NCBI GenBank assembly: GCA_963757395.1
Contig: CAVWRK010000001.1
Span: forward strand, 1 to 64,000
Length of the DNA stretch: 64,000 nucleotides
Direction: 5' to 3'
Source of the DNA: DATAOG01 sp963757395
Lineage (GTDB): Bacteria; Pseudomonadota; Alphaproteobacteria; Geminicoccales; Geminicoccaceae
Shown: positions 51,476 to 60,730 of the stretch, piece after piece
Layout: the number at the start of each line of letters is the position of its first letter
Numbering within the stretch: position 1 is the stretch's first letter
The notes under the pieces: generated by a model
Told to the model about the DNA's origin: nothing
Seen by the model: the letters and a program-made list of their open reading frames with translations, nothing else
The model's database searches: none
Position numbers and translations under genes: made by a program

Positions 51476-51537
51476 CTGCGGCCGCCGCGCTCGCCTGATG
51501 AGGTCCGACGCCTGCCGGGCTCCCACGCTGCTCCGGA

Positions 51538-53367
51538 TCAGACGCCATAGTACCATGGTACGAACAGCGAGAAGACGATCCAGAGCAATATGACCAGCGG
51601 CAGGCCGGCGACCACGAAGTCGACGAACCGGTAATGCCCGGGTCCCATGACCAGAAGATTGGTCTGATAGCCGATCGGGGTCGCGAACGAGCAGCTGGCG
51701 CCGAAGGTCACCGCGATCGCGAAGGGGAAGACATCGGCGCCCAGCTGATGCGCGAGGTTGACCGCGATCGGCGTGAACAGCACCGCGGCCGCGTTGTTGG
51801 ACAGGACGTTGGTGATCAGGGCGACCAGCAGGAACAGCGCCGAGAGCACGGCGGCCGGCGGCGCGTCCTGCATCGCGCGGAGCACGAGCCCGGCCAGATA
51901 GGCGGCCCCGCCGGTCGCCTCGAGGGCCGCGCCGAGCGCCACCGACGAGGCGATGATCAGGACGATCTGGCGGTCGACCGCGCGCGCCGCCTGGCGCACG
52001 TTCAGGCAGCCGGTCAGGATCAGCGCGACCAGGCCGACCATGGCGCTGACCACGATCGGCACCAGGTCGAAGGCCGCCGGGAGCACGATCGCGGCAAAGA
52101 TGATCGCCGCGATCGGGGCCTTGCGCACCAGCGGCATCTCGCTCGCCGACCACTCCATCAGGAGGACGTCGGCGTCGGTGCGCAGGCGCTCGATCTGATC
52201 CGAGAAGCCGAGCAGCAGGAGGACGTCGCCGGGCTCGAGGCGGAGCTCGGCGAGGCGCGTGCGCAACATCCGGGCCCGCCTTTGGATGCCGAGCACGGTG
52301 CAGTGGCTGCGCGCTGGAAAGTTGGTGAACTCGAGGGTCTGGCCGACGATCCGCGCGGCCGGCCGGATCATCGCCTCGGCGAGCACCATCTCGCGCTGGC
52401 CGCGCGGCCGCGCCGCCCGCTCGCTGGCCGGCGGATTGAGCAGATGGCCGTGATACGTGGTGAGCATCTCGGTCAGCACCTTGCGGGTCGCGGCGACGAT
52501 CAGGATGTCGCCGGCCTGCAGCGTGACGTTCTCGAACGGCGGCAGGAGCGCCAGCTCGCCGCGCTGGACCAGGCGCACGGTGACGTCGGCCAGGCTCGGG
52601 AACATGCCGCCGCGGGCGGCCTCGCCGATCAGCGGCGACTCCGGCCCGACGTCGAGCTCGGCGATGAACTGCTTGCCGTCGGCCGCGACCAGCCCCGGCT
52701 GTACGTCGCGCTGCGGCAGGATTAGCGGCAGCAGCAGCACATAGACGCCGCCGGCGAGCGCCAGCACCAGCCCGGGCAGAGTGAAGTCGAAGAAGCCGAA
52801 CGGCCGCTCGCCGAGCTTGGCGAGCTCGCCGGACACCAAAAGGTTGGTCGAGGTGCCGATCAGGGTCAGCATGCCGCCCAGGATCGCCGCGAAGCTCAGC
52901 GGCATCAGCACGGCACTCGGCGGCCGCCCGAACCGCTCGGCGATCGAGCGCAGGATCGGCATGAAGATCACGACGATCGGGGTGTTGTTGAGGAACGCGC
53001 TGCTCGCGGTGACGTAGCCCAGGCTGTAGCCGAGCGCCCGCTGGAAGCTGCCGCGCGCGAGCCAGACCAGCAGCCGCGCGATGCCCTCGAGGGCGCCGGT
53101 GCTGACGATCGCCTCGCCGACCACGAGCAGCGCGCTGACCGCGATCAAGGCCGGGCTGGAGAAGCCGGCGAGGATGTCGCCCGGGCCCAGCAGCGAGGTG
53201 CCGCCGGCGTCGACCAGCGGCAGCGCCTGGAACAGCAGCAGGAGCCCGCCCAGGATGCCCAGCGCCGTCAGCTCGACCGGCACCAGCTCGATGGCGTAGG
53301 CGACGATCGCGGCCGCGCTCACCGCGAGCGTGAGCCACATCTGCAGGCTGGCCTCGACCGGCGGCAT
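51538..53367 (-). CDS. SLC13-family anion permease with TrkA-C domains
   Basis: A 609-aa membrane protein. The N-terminal half has TM helices with ASSAFLNNTPIVVIFMPILR and MLTLIGTSTNLLVSGELAKL (the SNT motif for sodium/substrate). Two cytosolic TrkA-C/RCK-C domains follow (~210-400: LVQRGELALLPPFENVTLQA GDILIV; LRLEPGDVLLLLGFSDQIER). The C-terminal half repeats the motif (ITNVLSNNAAAVLFTPIAVN, SFATPIGYQTNLLVMGPGHY). Such proteins transport sulphate or dicarboxylates. The nearby Rrf2 and CysA fossils suggest sulphate. Complete. Confidence 0.9.
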   Translation of the reverse strand: MPPVEASLQMWLTLAVSAAAIVAYAIELVPVELTALGILGGLLLLFQALPLVDAGGTSLLGPGDILAGFSSPALIAVSALLVVGEAIVSTGALEGIARLLVWLARGSFQRALGYSLGYVTASSAFLNNTPIVVIFMPILRSIAERFGRPPSAVLMPLSFAAILGGMLTLIGTSTNLLVSGELAKLGERPFGFFDFTLPGLVLALAGGVYVLLLPLILPQRDVQPGLVAADGKQFIAELDVGPESPLIGEAARGGMFPSLADVTVRLVQRGELALLPPFENVTLQAGDILIVAATRKVLTEMLTTYHGHLLNPPASERAARPRGQREMVLAEAMIRPAARIVGQTLEFTNFPARSHCTVLGIQRRARMLRTRLAELRLEPGDVLLLLGFSDQIERLRTDADVLLMEWSASEMPLVRKAPIAAIIFAAIVLPAAFDLVPIVVSAMVGLVALILTGCLNVRQAARAVDRQIVLIIASSVALGAALEATGGAAYLAGLVLRAMQDAPPAAVLSALFLLVALITNVLSNNAAAVLFTPIAVNLAHQLGADVFPFAIAVTFGASCSFATPIGYQTNLLVMGPGHYRFVDFVVAGLPLVILLWIVFSLFVPWYYGV

Positions 53368-53679
53368 CGGCTCAGCGCCCGGCCGGAGCGGTCGGCAGCA
53401 CGGCCTTGCGGGCTCGGACAGGCGGCATCTGGCTCCCCTTGGTGATGCGGCCGCGCGGGTCCGGGCGGGGCGGGACCAGAGCGAGCCAGGGCTCGACCAT
53501 CGCTCGAATCAGCGGCCGGGACCAGCCGGCGTCAAGTGCTTCGCACAAACTCCCGCGATCGAGCGCGGTCCGGGACGGCCGGCGTTTCCGGTTGACGCCC
53601 GGCCGGGCACTGGTTAACCGGGCCGCTGGCAATGCCATGGCCGCCGCCCAGCCGTGCCGGAAACCGCCGAGGAGCCATC
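53368..53679. other. Intergenic region between divergent genes
   Basis: About 310 bp between the SLC13 permease and the hydrolase. It must hold both promoters. I see no gene and no clear boxes. Confidence 0.5.
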
Positions 53680-54522
53680 ATGGAGATCCGCCGCGTTCAG
53701 GTCGAGGGTCCGGACCGGTCGTACGGCCTCAGCTATGCCGAATGGGGCAGCGCGGGCACGGCGCGCACCGTGGTCTGTGTTCATGGTCTGACCCGCAACG
53801 GCCGCGATTTCGACCACCTGGCGCGGGTGCTGGCGGCCGACCGGCGCGTGCTCTGCCCGGACGTCGTCGGCCGCGGCCTCAGCGATCCCCTGACCAATCC
53901 CGAGGACTACGCGCTGCCGACCTACATCAGCCACATGGTACAGTTGCTGCAGAAGCTCGAGCTCCAGGAGGTTGACTGGGTCGGCACCTCGATGGGCGGG
54001 CTGATCGGCATGGGGATCGCGGCAATGCCGGAGAGCCCGATCCGGCGGCTGGTGCTGAACGACGTCGGCCCGTTCCTGCCCAAAGTGGCGCTCGAGCGCA
54101 TCAACAGCTATCTCGGCCTCGACCTGCGCTTTTTGAGCCTCGAGGCGCTCGAAGCCCATCTGCGCGACATCCATGCCGGTTTCGGGCCGCTGACCGACGC
54201 CGAGTGGCGCCACCTCGCCGAGCACTGCGCCGCGCGCCGCGAGGACGGCCGCTTCGGCCTCAACTACGACCAGCGGCTCGCCCAGCCGATGACCAGAGGA
54301 CCGATCGAGAATCTCGAGCTCTGGCCGGTCTGGGACCAGGTCCGCTGCCCGGTGCTGGTGCTGCGCGGCGCCGACAGCGATCTCCTGCTGGCCGAGACCG
54401 CTGCCGAGATGACGAAGCGCGGGCCCAAGGCCGAGGTCATCGAGATCGACGGCACCGGTCATGCGCCGGCGCTGATGGCCAAGGACCAGATCGCGATCGT
54501 CCGTGCCTGGCTCGCCGCCTGA
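53680..54522 (+). CDS. Alpha/beta hydrolase
   Basis: A 280-aa hydrolase from the ATG at 53680 (preceded by GGAG). Oxyanion HGLTRNGRDF, nucleophile elbow VDWVGTSMGGLIGM, acid ADSDLL and catalytic His in DGTGHAPALM. The cap region is short, as in esterases/lactonases of the MhpC-like group. Substrate unknown. Complete. Confidence 0.88.
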   Translation: MEIRRVQVEGPDRSYGLSYAEWGSAGTARTVVCVHGLTRNGRDFDHLARVLAADRRVLCPDVVGRGLSDPLTNPEDYALPTYISHMVQLLQKLELQEVDWVGTSMGGLIGMGIAAMPESPIRRLVLNDVGPFLPKVALERINSYLGLDLRFLSLEALEAHLRDIHAGFGPLTDAEWRHLAEHCAARREDGRFGLNYDQRLAQPMTRGPIENLELWPVWDQVRCPVLVLRGADSDLLLAETAAEMTKRGPKAEVIEIDGTGHAPALMAKDQIAIVRAWLAA

Positions 54523-54638
54523 GAGCCCGTGAAAGAATGCCCGAAACGCTGCGATCGCGCCAGAAAACGCCAATGATTTCAATGGGCATTTTTTCGCGGC
54601 CGCGATTGATTTACAAACTCTGAGCCCGCGCCGGCGGC

Positions 54639-55055
54639 TCAGGACCGGTGGTAGGGCTCGAGCAGCTCGAGCAGCCGCTCGGGCAGAGGCACCGCGCGCA
54701 TGCTGGTCTGATCGGCGTGCACCGAGACCATCTCGGCGGTCGCCCGCGGCTCCGCCTCGCCGAGCGCGAACAGCGCGGGCTTGAACGTCAGGCTCGAGCG
54801 GCCGATCCGGCCGAGCCGGATCTCGACCTCGAAGGCCTCGTCGAAGCGCAGCGGCCGCCGGTACTCGACCAGCGCCCGGACGATGTTGAAATCCTTGCCC
54901 GTGCTCTTGCCGATGGCCGTGTAGTCGTAGGGCAGAGAACGGAAAAACTCGTGGATCGCGACGTCGCAGTAGGTCGCGTAGTGCGCGAAATAGACCAGGC
55001 CCTGATGGTCGACCTCGGAGTAGCGCACGCGGAAGGCGTGGCGGAAGGGCGGCAT
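54639..55055 (-). CDS. YbgC-like acyl-CoA thioesterase (hot-dog fold)
   Basis: A 138-aa hot-dog thioesterase. FRVRYSEVDHQGLVYFAHYA contains the catalytic Asp (SEVD) and the helix entry. Then FNIVRALVEYRRPLRFDEAF and a FKPALFALGE strand. Hydrolyses short/aromatic acyl-CoA in relatives (4-hydroxybenzoyl-CoA thioesterase family). Not next to tol-pal genes, so a ybgC orthologue is uncertain. Confidence 0.88.
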   Translation of the reverse strand: MPPFRHAFRVRYSEVDHQGLVYFAHYATYCDVAIHEFFRSLPYDYTAIGKSTGKDFNIVRALVEYRRPLRFDEAFEVEIRLGRIGRSSLTFKPALFALGEAEPRATAEMVSVHADQTSMRAVPLPERLLELLEPYHRS

Positions 55056-55152
55056 GGGTCGGTCATCGGCGCTGGACCTCTGGCGCTCCGGGATTGCTCG
55101 TCAGCGCCAGCTATGCGACACGAGGGCGGAAGTCACAAGGCGTGATCGAACC

Positions 55153-56562
55153 ATGTCCAACGATGCCGAGATCGGCCTGATCGGGCTGGGCGTGATGGGC
55201 CAGAACCTGGCCCTCAACATCGCCGAGCACGGATTTCGGGTCGCGGTCTACAACCGGACCGCGGCGCGCACCGAGGCGTTCGCCGCGACCGACGAAGCCG
55301 GGCGCTTCCCGGTCCAGGCCTGCCTGACGCTCGCGGACCTGGTCGCGGCGATCCGGCGGCCGCGGGCGATCGTGCTGATGGTCAAGGCGGGCGAGGCGAC
55401 CGACGCCCAGATCGACGAGCTGGCGCCGCTGCTGGCACCGGGCGACGTGATCATCGACGGCGGCAACGCCCGCTACCAGGACACGATCCGGCGCGAGCGG
55501 GCGCTGCGCGCGCAGGGCCTCCTGTTCCTCGGCACCGGCGTCTCCGGCGGCGAGGAAGGCGCCCGTCACGGTCCTTCGATCATGGTCGGGGGCGAAGAGG
55601 CGGCGTTCGCGCGGGTGCGCGCGATCTTCGAAGGCATCGCGGCCGAAGTCGAGGGCGTGCCCTGCTGCGCCCATCTCGGCCCGGATGGCGCCGGCCACTT
55701 CGTCAAGATGCTGCACAACGGCATCGAATACGCCGACATGCAGCTGATCGCCGAGACGTTTGCCCTGATGAGGGACGGTCTCGGCCTGGGCTACCCCGCG
55801 ATGCAGGCGGCGTTCGCCGAGTGGAACCGGGGCGAGCTGGATTCCTATCTGATCGCGATTACGGCCGACATCCTCGGCAAGGCCGATCCCGAGACCGGCA
55901 AGCCGATGGTCGAGGTGATCCTCGATCGGGCGGGGCAGAAGGGCACCGGCGGCTGGGCGGTCGAGGCCGCGCTCGAGTTCGGGGTGCCGGCGCCGACCAT
56001 CGTCGAGGCGGTCGCCGCGCGCTCGCTCTCGGCGCAGAAAGCCGAGCGGGTCGAGGCGGCCGCGCGCCTCGCCGGGCCGCAAGCGGCCGGCGCGGATCTG
56101 CCGTTGGATCAGCTCCGGGATGCCCTGCTCGCGGCCAAGCTCTGCGCCTACGCCCAGGGCTTCGCGGTCATGGCCGGTGCCGCCGAAGCCCACGGCTGGC
56201 CGCTCGACTTCGGCACGATCGCGACCATCTGGCGGGGCGGCTGCATCATCCGCGCGCGCTTTCTGAATCGGATCAAAGAGGCCTACGACCGCGAGCGGGC
56301 GCTCAAGAACCTGCTGCTCGACCCCTATTTCGCGGAGCTGATCGGCAAGGCCCAGACCGGCCTGCGGCAGGTGGTCGCGGCCGCGGTCGGGGCCGGGATC
56401 GCGGTGCCGGCGCTGGCCTCGGCGCTCGCCTATTTCGACGGCTATCGCTCGGCGCGTCTGCCGGCCAGCCTGATCCAGGCGCAGCGCGATTATTTCGGCG
56501 CCCACACCTACGAGCGCGTCGACCGGCCGGGCAGCGTCCACAGCGACTGGACCAGCCTCTAG
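55153..56562 (+). CDS. gnd: 6-phosphogluconate dehydrogenase, decarboxylating
   Basis: A 469-aa enzyme from the ATG at 55153. NADP-binding IGLIGLGVMGQNLALNIAEH and NRT (2'-phosphate). Substrate site GTGVSGGEEGARHGPSIMVG and GHFVKMLHNGIEYADMQLIA (catalytic Lys). C-terminal GTGGWAVEAALEFGVPAPTI and FDGYRSARLPASLIQAQRDYFG. It converts 6-phosphogluconate to ribulose-5-phosphate. Paired with gntK 25 bp downstream for gluconate use through the pentose phosphate pathway. Confidence 0.96.
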   Translation: MSNDAEIGLIGLGVMGQNLALNIAEHGFRVAVYNRTAARTEAFAATDEAGRFPVQACLTLADLVAAIRRPRAIVLMVKAGEATDAQIDELAPLLAPGDVIIDGGNARYQDTIRRERALRAQGLLFLGTGVSGGEEGARHGPSIMVGGEEAAFARVRAIFEGIAAEVEGVPCCAHLGPDGAGHFVKMLHNGIEYADMQLIAETFALMRDGLGLGYPAMQAAFAEWNRGELDSYLIAITADILGKADPETGKPMVEVILDRAGQKGTGGWAVEAALEFGVPAPTIVEAVAARSLSAQKAERVEAAARLAGPQAAGADLPLDQLRDALLAAKLCAYAQGFAVMAGAAEAHGWPLDFGTIATIWRGGCIIRARFLNRIKEAYDRERALKNLLLDPYFAELIGKAQTGLRQVVAAAVGAGIAVPALASALAYFDGYRSARLPASLIQAQRDYFGAHTYERVDRPGSVHSDWTSL

Positions 56563-56587
56563 CGGGCTTGGCGGCGGTGATCGGGCC

Positions 56588-57076
56588 ATGGTGATCGTGC
56601 TGATGGGGGTCAGCGGCAGCGGCAAGACCGCGGTCGGCGTGCGGCTGGCTGCGGCGCTCGGCGCCGAGTTCGCCGAGGGCGACGACTACCATCCTCCGGC
56701 CAACGTCGCGAAGATGAAAAGCGGCGTGCCACTCGACGACGCCGACCGCCAGCCCTGGCTGGAGACGCTCGCCCGCGAGATCGGCCGCTGGCTCGAGGCC
56801 GGCCAGGACATGGTGCTCGCCTGCTCGGCGCTCAAGCAGGGCTACCGCGACATCCTCAAGGGCGGGCGGCCGGGGGTGCGCTTCGTCTATCTCTGCGGCA
56901 GCGAGTCCCTGATCCGGGCGCGCCTCGCCGCGCGCCACGGCCATTTCATGCCGGCGAGCCTGCTGGCGAGCCAGTTCGCGGCGCTCGAGGAGCCGGCCGA
57001 CGCGATCACGGTCGCCATCGACCGCCCGCCAGACGAGATCGTCGCCAGCATCCTCGCCGCGTTGGGCGACCTCTGA
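56588..57076 (+). CDS. gntK: Gluconokinase
   Basis: A 162-aa kinase with P-loop MGVSGSGKTAVGVRLAAALG, then FAEGDDYHPPANVAKMKSGV, PLDDADRQPWLETLAREIG and LACSALKQGYRDILKGGRPG, the GntK signatures. It phosphorylates gluconate to the substrate of Gnd encoded just upstream. Confidence 0.95.
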   Translation: MVIVLMGVSGSGKTAVGVRLAAALGAEFAEGDDYHPPANVAKMKSGVPLDDADRQPWLETLAREIGRWLEAGQDMVLACSALKQGYRDILKGGRPGVRFVYLCGSESLIRARLAARHGHFMPASLLASQFAALEEPADAITVAIDRPPDEIVASILAALGDL

Positions 57077-57153
57077 GGACGGATCCTACACTCGATAGCC
57101 TACGCTACCTTTGGCTGCCTACCCTACGTTGAAATGGATTTGGGCAAACCCCG

Positions 57154-58320
57154 TCAGCCGAAGCGCAGGCGGAGGGCGATCGCGGCGGCGAGCGTGGTCA
57201 GGGCGATCAGGATCGAGAGGACCAGCGCGCCGGCGTCGCCCAGGTGCTCGATCACCAGGGCGTAGGCGAGCGGTGAGATTGCCGACAGGAGAAAGCTCGG
57301 CACCAGCAGGCGGCCGACCAGGGTGCCGTAGGTGCGGTGGTCGAACAGCACCAGCGGCAGGGTGCCGCGGGTGATGGTCAGGAGACCGTTGCCGGCACCG
57401 TAGAGCAGCGCGAAGGCGATCGCGGCCGCGACCGCCTGGCCGCTCAGGAGACCGGCGGCGAAGCAGACCGGCAATGCGAGCGCGGCCAGCATGTTGAGCG
57501 TCAGGGGGTGCAGGCGGCCGCCGAAGAGGACTTCGCAGAGCCGGGCCGCGGACTGGCCGATGCCGCGCAGGCTCGCGACCCAGACCGCGACCGAGGCGGT
57601 GAGGCCGAGACCGCTCAGGAGGCCGATCATGTGCGCCGACATGCCGGAGTTCAGGACGTTGATCAACGTCACGATCAGGGCGTAGAGGCTGCCGGCGAGC
57701 AGACGGTCGCGGCGGCTCTGGGCGAGATGCGGGCGCTCGGGCGCCTCGCCGGCCGGCCGGTCGCCGTAGCGCGCGCTCGGGATCGCGAGATGGAGCGGTA
57801 CCGTCATCAGCGCAAAGCCGGCATAGGCGAGGACCGCGCCGCGCCAGCCGAAGTGCAGGGCCAGCGCGTGGCCGATCGGCCAGAATACGGTCGAGGCGAG
57901 ACCGCCCAGCAGTGTGATCTGCGAGATCGGCCGCCTGGCGCCGGGGCCGCCGATCCGCGCCAGCGCGGCGAACGCGGCATCGTAGAGCGTGCAGCGCATG
58001 GCGAGGCCGAGCAGCGCCCAGGCGGCGTAATAGGCCCAAAGCTCGTGCACCAGAGCCAGCCACACGCAGCCGAGCGCGATCAGGCCCGAGCCCAGGGCCA
58101 TGACCTGGCGGCCGCCGTAGCGGTCGATCAGCCGGCCGACCAGCGGCGAGGACAGGCCCATCACCAGCAGCGCGGCCGAGAAGCCGCCGTAGACCAGCGA
58201 GCGGCTCCAGCCGAAGTCGGCGGCCATCAGCTCGCCGAGCGCGCCGATCAGGTAGTAGGTGATGCCCCAGCAGACCAGCTGCGAGAGCCCGAGGCAGAGG
58301 ACCGTGCGGCGCCAGATCAA
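57154..58320 (-). CDS. MFS transporter
   Basis: 388 aa with 12 predicted TM helices. The loop between TM2 and TM3 has MGLSSPLVGRLIDRYGGRQV (MFS motif A). The middle loop (PSARYGDRPAGEAPERPHLA) separates two six-helix halves. It converges on gntK. Substrate unknown: the monocarboxylate-type TM1 (LGLSQLVCWGITYYLIGALG) is a weak hint. Confidence 0.88.
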   Translation of the reverse strand: MIWRRTVLCLGLSQLVCWGITYYLIGALGELMAADFGWSRSLVYGGFSAALLVMGLSSPLVGRLIDRYGGRQVMALGSGLIALGCVWLALVHELWAYYAAWALLGLAMRCTLYDAAFAALARIGGPGARRPISQITLLGGLASTVFWPIGHALALHFGWRGAVLAYAGFALMTVPLHLAIPSARYGDRPAGEAPERPHLAQSRRDRLLAGSLYALIVTLINVLNSGMSAHMIGLLSGLGLTASVAVWVASLRGIGQSAARLCEVLFGGRLHPLTLNMLAALALPVCFAAGLLSGQAVAAAIAFALLYGAGNGLLTITRGTLPLVLFDHRTYGTLVGRLLVPSFLLSAISPLAYALVIEHLGDAGALVLSILIALTTLAAAIALRLRFG

Positions 58321-58372
58321 GGAGCGGCGGGCCGCCCGCAGCTTTTCGGCGAGCCGGTCCGCGCGCCCAAGT

Positions 58373-59419
58373 TCAGCCGCCGAACTCCGCGCGGTAGCGC
58401 TCGAGCTTGGCCTGCCACGCGGGCTGGCCCTCGATCCCGCGGTTGACGATCCCGGTCGGCAGCCGGCCGTGCATCACGTCGAGCACCGCCTTGACGTCGG
58501 CCGCCCCGATGCCGGCGAAGCACTGGTCGGTCCAGCAGAGCGCGTGCGGCGTCAGCAGCACGTTGTCGAGCTCATACAGCGGGTTGCCCGCGGGGCTCGG
58601 CTCCTGCTCGAAGACGTCGAGGCCGGCGCCGGCGATGCCGCCCGCCTGCAGCACCTGGGTCAGCGCCGGCTCGTCGACCACCGGCCCGCGCGAGGTGTTG
58701 ATCAGGTACGCCGACGGCTTCATCAGCGCCAAGCGCTCGGCGTTGACGATGTGATGGGTCTCGTCGTTGAGCGGGCAGCTGACCGAGAGCACGTCCGCCT
58801 CGCGGAACAGCTCCTCCAGGCCGACCAGGCGGACGCCCAGCTCCTGCGCGAGCTCGGGGTCGGCGTAGGGGTCGTGGGCGATGAACTTCATCCCGAACGG
58901 CTTGGCGAGACGAAAGACCTCGGCGCCGATGTTGCCGATGCCGAGCTGGCCGAGGGTCCGCCCGATCAGGCCCGTTCCCATGTATTGGGCGCGCTTGGCC
59001 CAGCCCTCGGGCCCTTGGCGGGTGATCCGGTCCTTGAAGGCGAGCTTGCCGGTCAGCGTCAGCATGAAGGTCAGGATCGCGACCGCGACCGGCCGGCGCA
59101 CGCCATCGGGGGTGGTCACCAGCACGCAGCCGTGATCGGTGCAGGCCTGGACGTCGACGGTGTCGAAGCCGACCCCGAAGCGGGCGATGATCGCGAGCCG
59201 GCCATCCTTGGGAAAGCTCTCGGGCTCGATCCGCGGGATCAGGAGGATCAGCGCATCGAAGCCCGCCAGATCCTTCGCCGTGATCACGCCGTTGGTCTGG
59301 ATGTATTCATGCTCGACCGCCGGGTTTTCCGCCAGCGGCGAGAGATCGAAGTCGGGAAAGGCCGGGCTGCCGTCCGGCTTCTTGAAGTCGCCGCTGAGGG
59401 CGACCCGGAATTTGCTCAT
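58373..59419 (-). CDS. D-isomer-specific 2-hydroxyacid dehydrogenase
   Basis: A 348-aa dehydrogenase from the ATG at 59419. FGVGFDTVDVQACTDHGC, NAD-binding LGQLGIGNIGAEVFRLAKPF, catalytic Arg in LINTSRGPVVDEPAL, Glu in VFEQEPSPAGNPL and His in LLTPHALCWT. It reduces or oxidises a 2-hydroxyacid. It follows the aldolase gene at 59437 by 17 bp, so they probably work in one pathway. Confidence 0.92.
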   Translation of the reverse strand: MSKFRVALSGDFKKPDGSPAFPDFDLSPLAENPAVEHEYIQTNGVITAKDLAGFDALILLIPRIEPESFPKDGRLAIIARFGVGFDTVDVQACTDHGCVLVTTPDGVRRPVAVAILTFMLTLTGKLAFKDRITRQGPEGWAKRAQYMGTGLIGRTLGQLGIGNIGAEVFRLAKPFGMKFIAHDPYADPELAQELGVRLVGLEELFREADVLSVSCPLNDETHHIVNAERLALMKPSAYLINTSRGPVVDEPALTQVLQAGGIAGAGLDVFEQEPSPAGNPLYELDNVLLTPHALCWTDQCFAGIGAADVKAVLDVMHGRLPTGIVNRGIEGQPAWQAKLERYRAEFGG

Positions 59420-59436
59420 GGTGGCCTCCACACCCG

Positions 59437-60261
59437 TTATTTCTTCTTTTTCTTGCCCTTGGGCTTGCTCTTGGCCGGCAGCTCGGCGGCGGTGCGCGCC
59501 CGGATCTCGTCGATCCCGGCCTGGACCGCACCCTGGAGCGCCCAGACGTCGCCCGAGTAGCATAGGAAATCGAAGCCCAGCTGGCGCAGCCGGACCGCGT
59601 CCTCGACCGTCGGCACCAGACGCCCGAGCGCCTTGTCGTGCTTCTTGCAGGCCTTGGCGACCGCCTTGACCGCGGCGGTGAAATCAGGGTGCTCGAACTG
59701 GCCCGGGATGCCGAGCGAGCAGCTGAGATCGAAATGGCCGATCCAGAGGCAGTCGACGCCCGGGATCGCGGCCAGCGCATCGGCGTTCTCGACCCCTTGG
59801 CGGGTCTCGATCTGGGCGAACAGCGTGGTTCTGCGATTGGCGGCGGCCAGCTTCTCCATGGTCGGGCCGGGCCTGTAGCGGTCGTGCGCGATCCCGAGCG
59901 CCACGCCGCGCTTGCCGTCCGGCACATATTTCAGGCAATCCAGGATCGCGCGCGCCTCCTCGGGCGAGCCCACCATCGGCAGCATGACGCCTTCGGCGCC
60001 CATGTCGGCCGCGCGCGCGATGTGGTGGTACTCCTTGGACGGCACCCGCACGATCGTCGGCAGGTCGGCCGCCTGCATGTAGCGCAGCACAGCCTTGATG
60101 GTCTCGAAGCCGAAGCCCGAATGCTCGGTGTCGAACAGCGCGAAATCGCAGCCCGCGGCCTTCAGGATCTGGCCGATCCCCGGGGTCGCGAATTCGACGA
60201 TGAAGTGGCCGAGCTTGAGTTCCCGGCTCTCTGCCATCTCCTTCAGGCCTGGCGATGCCAT
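59437..60261 (-). CDS. HpcH/HpaI-family aldolase
   Basis: A 274-aa class II aldolase. LGHFIVEFATPGIGQILKAA, CDFALFDTEHSGFGFETIKA (metal-binding region), PTIVRVPSKEYHHIARAADM GAEGVMLPMV, LFAQIETRQGVENADALAAI and CLWIGHFDLSCSLGIPG. It cleaves a 2-keto-3-deoxy acid into pyruvate (or a keto acid) and an aldehyde. It ends in an unusual lysine-rich tail (PAKSKPKGKKKKK). Operon with the dehydrogenase downstream. Confidence 0.92.
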   Translation of the reverse strand: MASPGLKEMAESRELKLGHFIVEFATPGIGQILKAAGCDFALFDTEHSGFGFETIKAVLRYMQAADLPTIVRVPSKEYHHIARAADMGAEGVMLPMVGSPEEARAILDCLKYVPDGKRGVALGIAHDRYRPGPTMEKLAAANRRTTLFAQIETRQGVENADALAAIPGVDCLWIGHFDLSCSLGIPGQFEHPDFTAAVKAVAKACKKHDKALGRLVPTVEDAVRLRQLGFDFLCYSGDVWALQGAVQAGIDEIRARTAAELPAKSKPKGKKKKK

Positions 60262-60730
60262 AGGTCTCGGTACCTCCCCTCTGGTCCCGTTTGGTTAGCC
60301 CAACTCTGACCAGCGCGCGCGCGGTCGTCAATCGATCAAAATGGCGCGGCCGTCCCGGCCTCGACCCCATGCTTCGGAGCCCGGCAGGAGAGACGCGTCG
60401 ACTTCGCCCGGATCGTGCAAACCCGGAAAGGAGGTGCCAGCCCCGATGATCCCGATCGGCTTTAGGATCGGCGCTGGCGCAAAGCCTGTTGCTGGGTGGT
60501 TCGGTGAGGTTGCGCCCGGCGGTCGCCAACTCCCGGCTCCTTTTGGACCTTTTTCCCGGTCCGAGGCCGCACAACGAACCCGATGTCGATGGACCGTGAC
60601 CGGCCGCTCCTGACCCGCCGCGGCCCCTAGCTCCGCGCGAGGCGCTTCAACTTCGCATGCGATCCGCGCTATATCGGCTCATGTTCGGAAAGCGGCCGGG
60701 CGACTGACGCCTGAGGACATCGACCGGATC
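60262..60730. other. Intergenic region between divergent catabolic genes
   Basis: About 470 bp between the aldolase (minus) and the acyl-CoA-dehydrogenase-like gene (plus). No gene-like frame. Presumably regulatory for both directions. Confidence 0.5.

Noticed and set aside
55111..56625. 504-codon minus-strand frame opposite gnd
   Set aside because: Shadow of gnd, which has all catalytic motifs.
59620..60400. Plus-strand frames opposite the HpcH aldolase
   Set aside because: Shadow frames; the aldolase motifs on the minus strand are continuous and complete.
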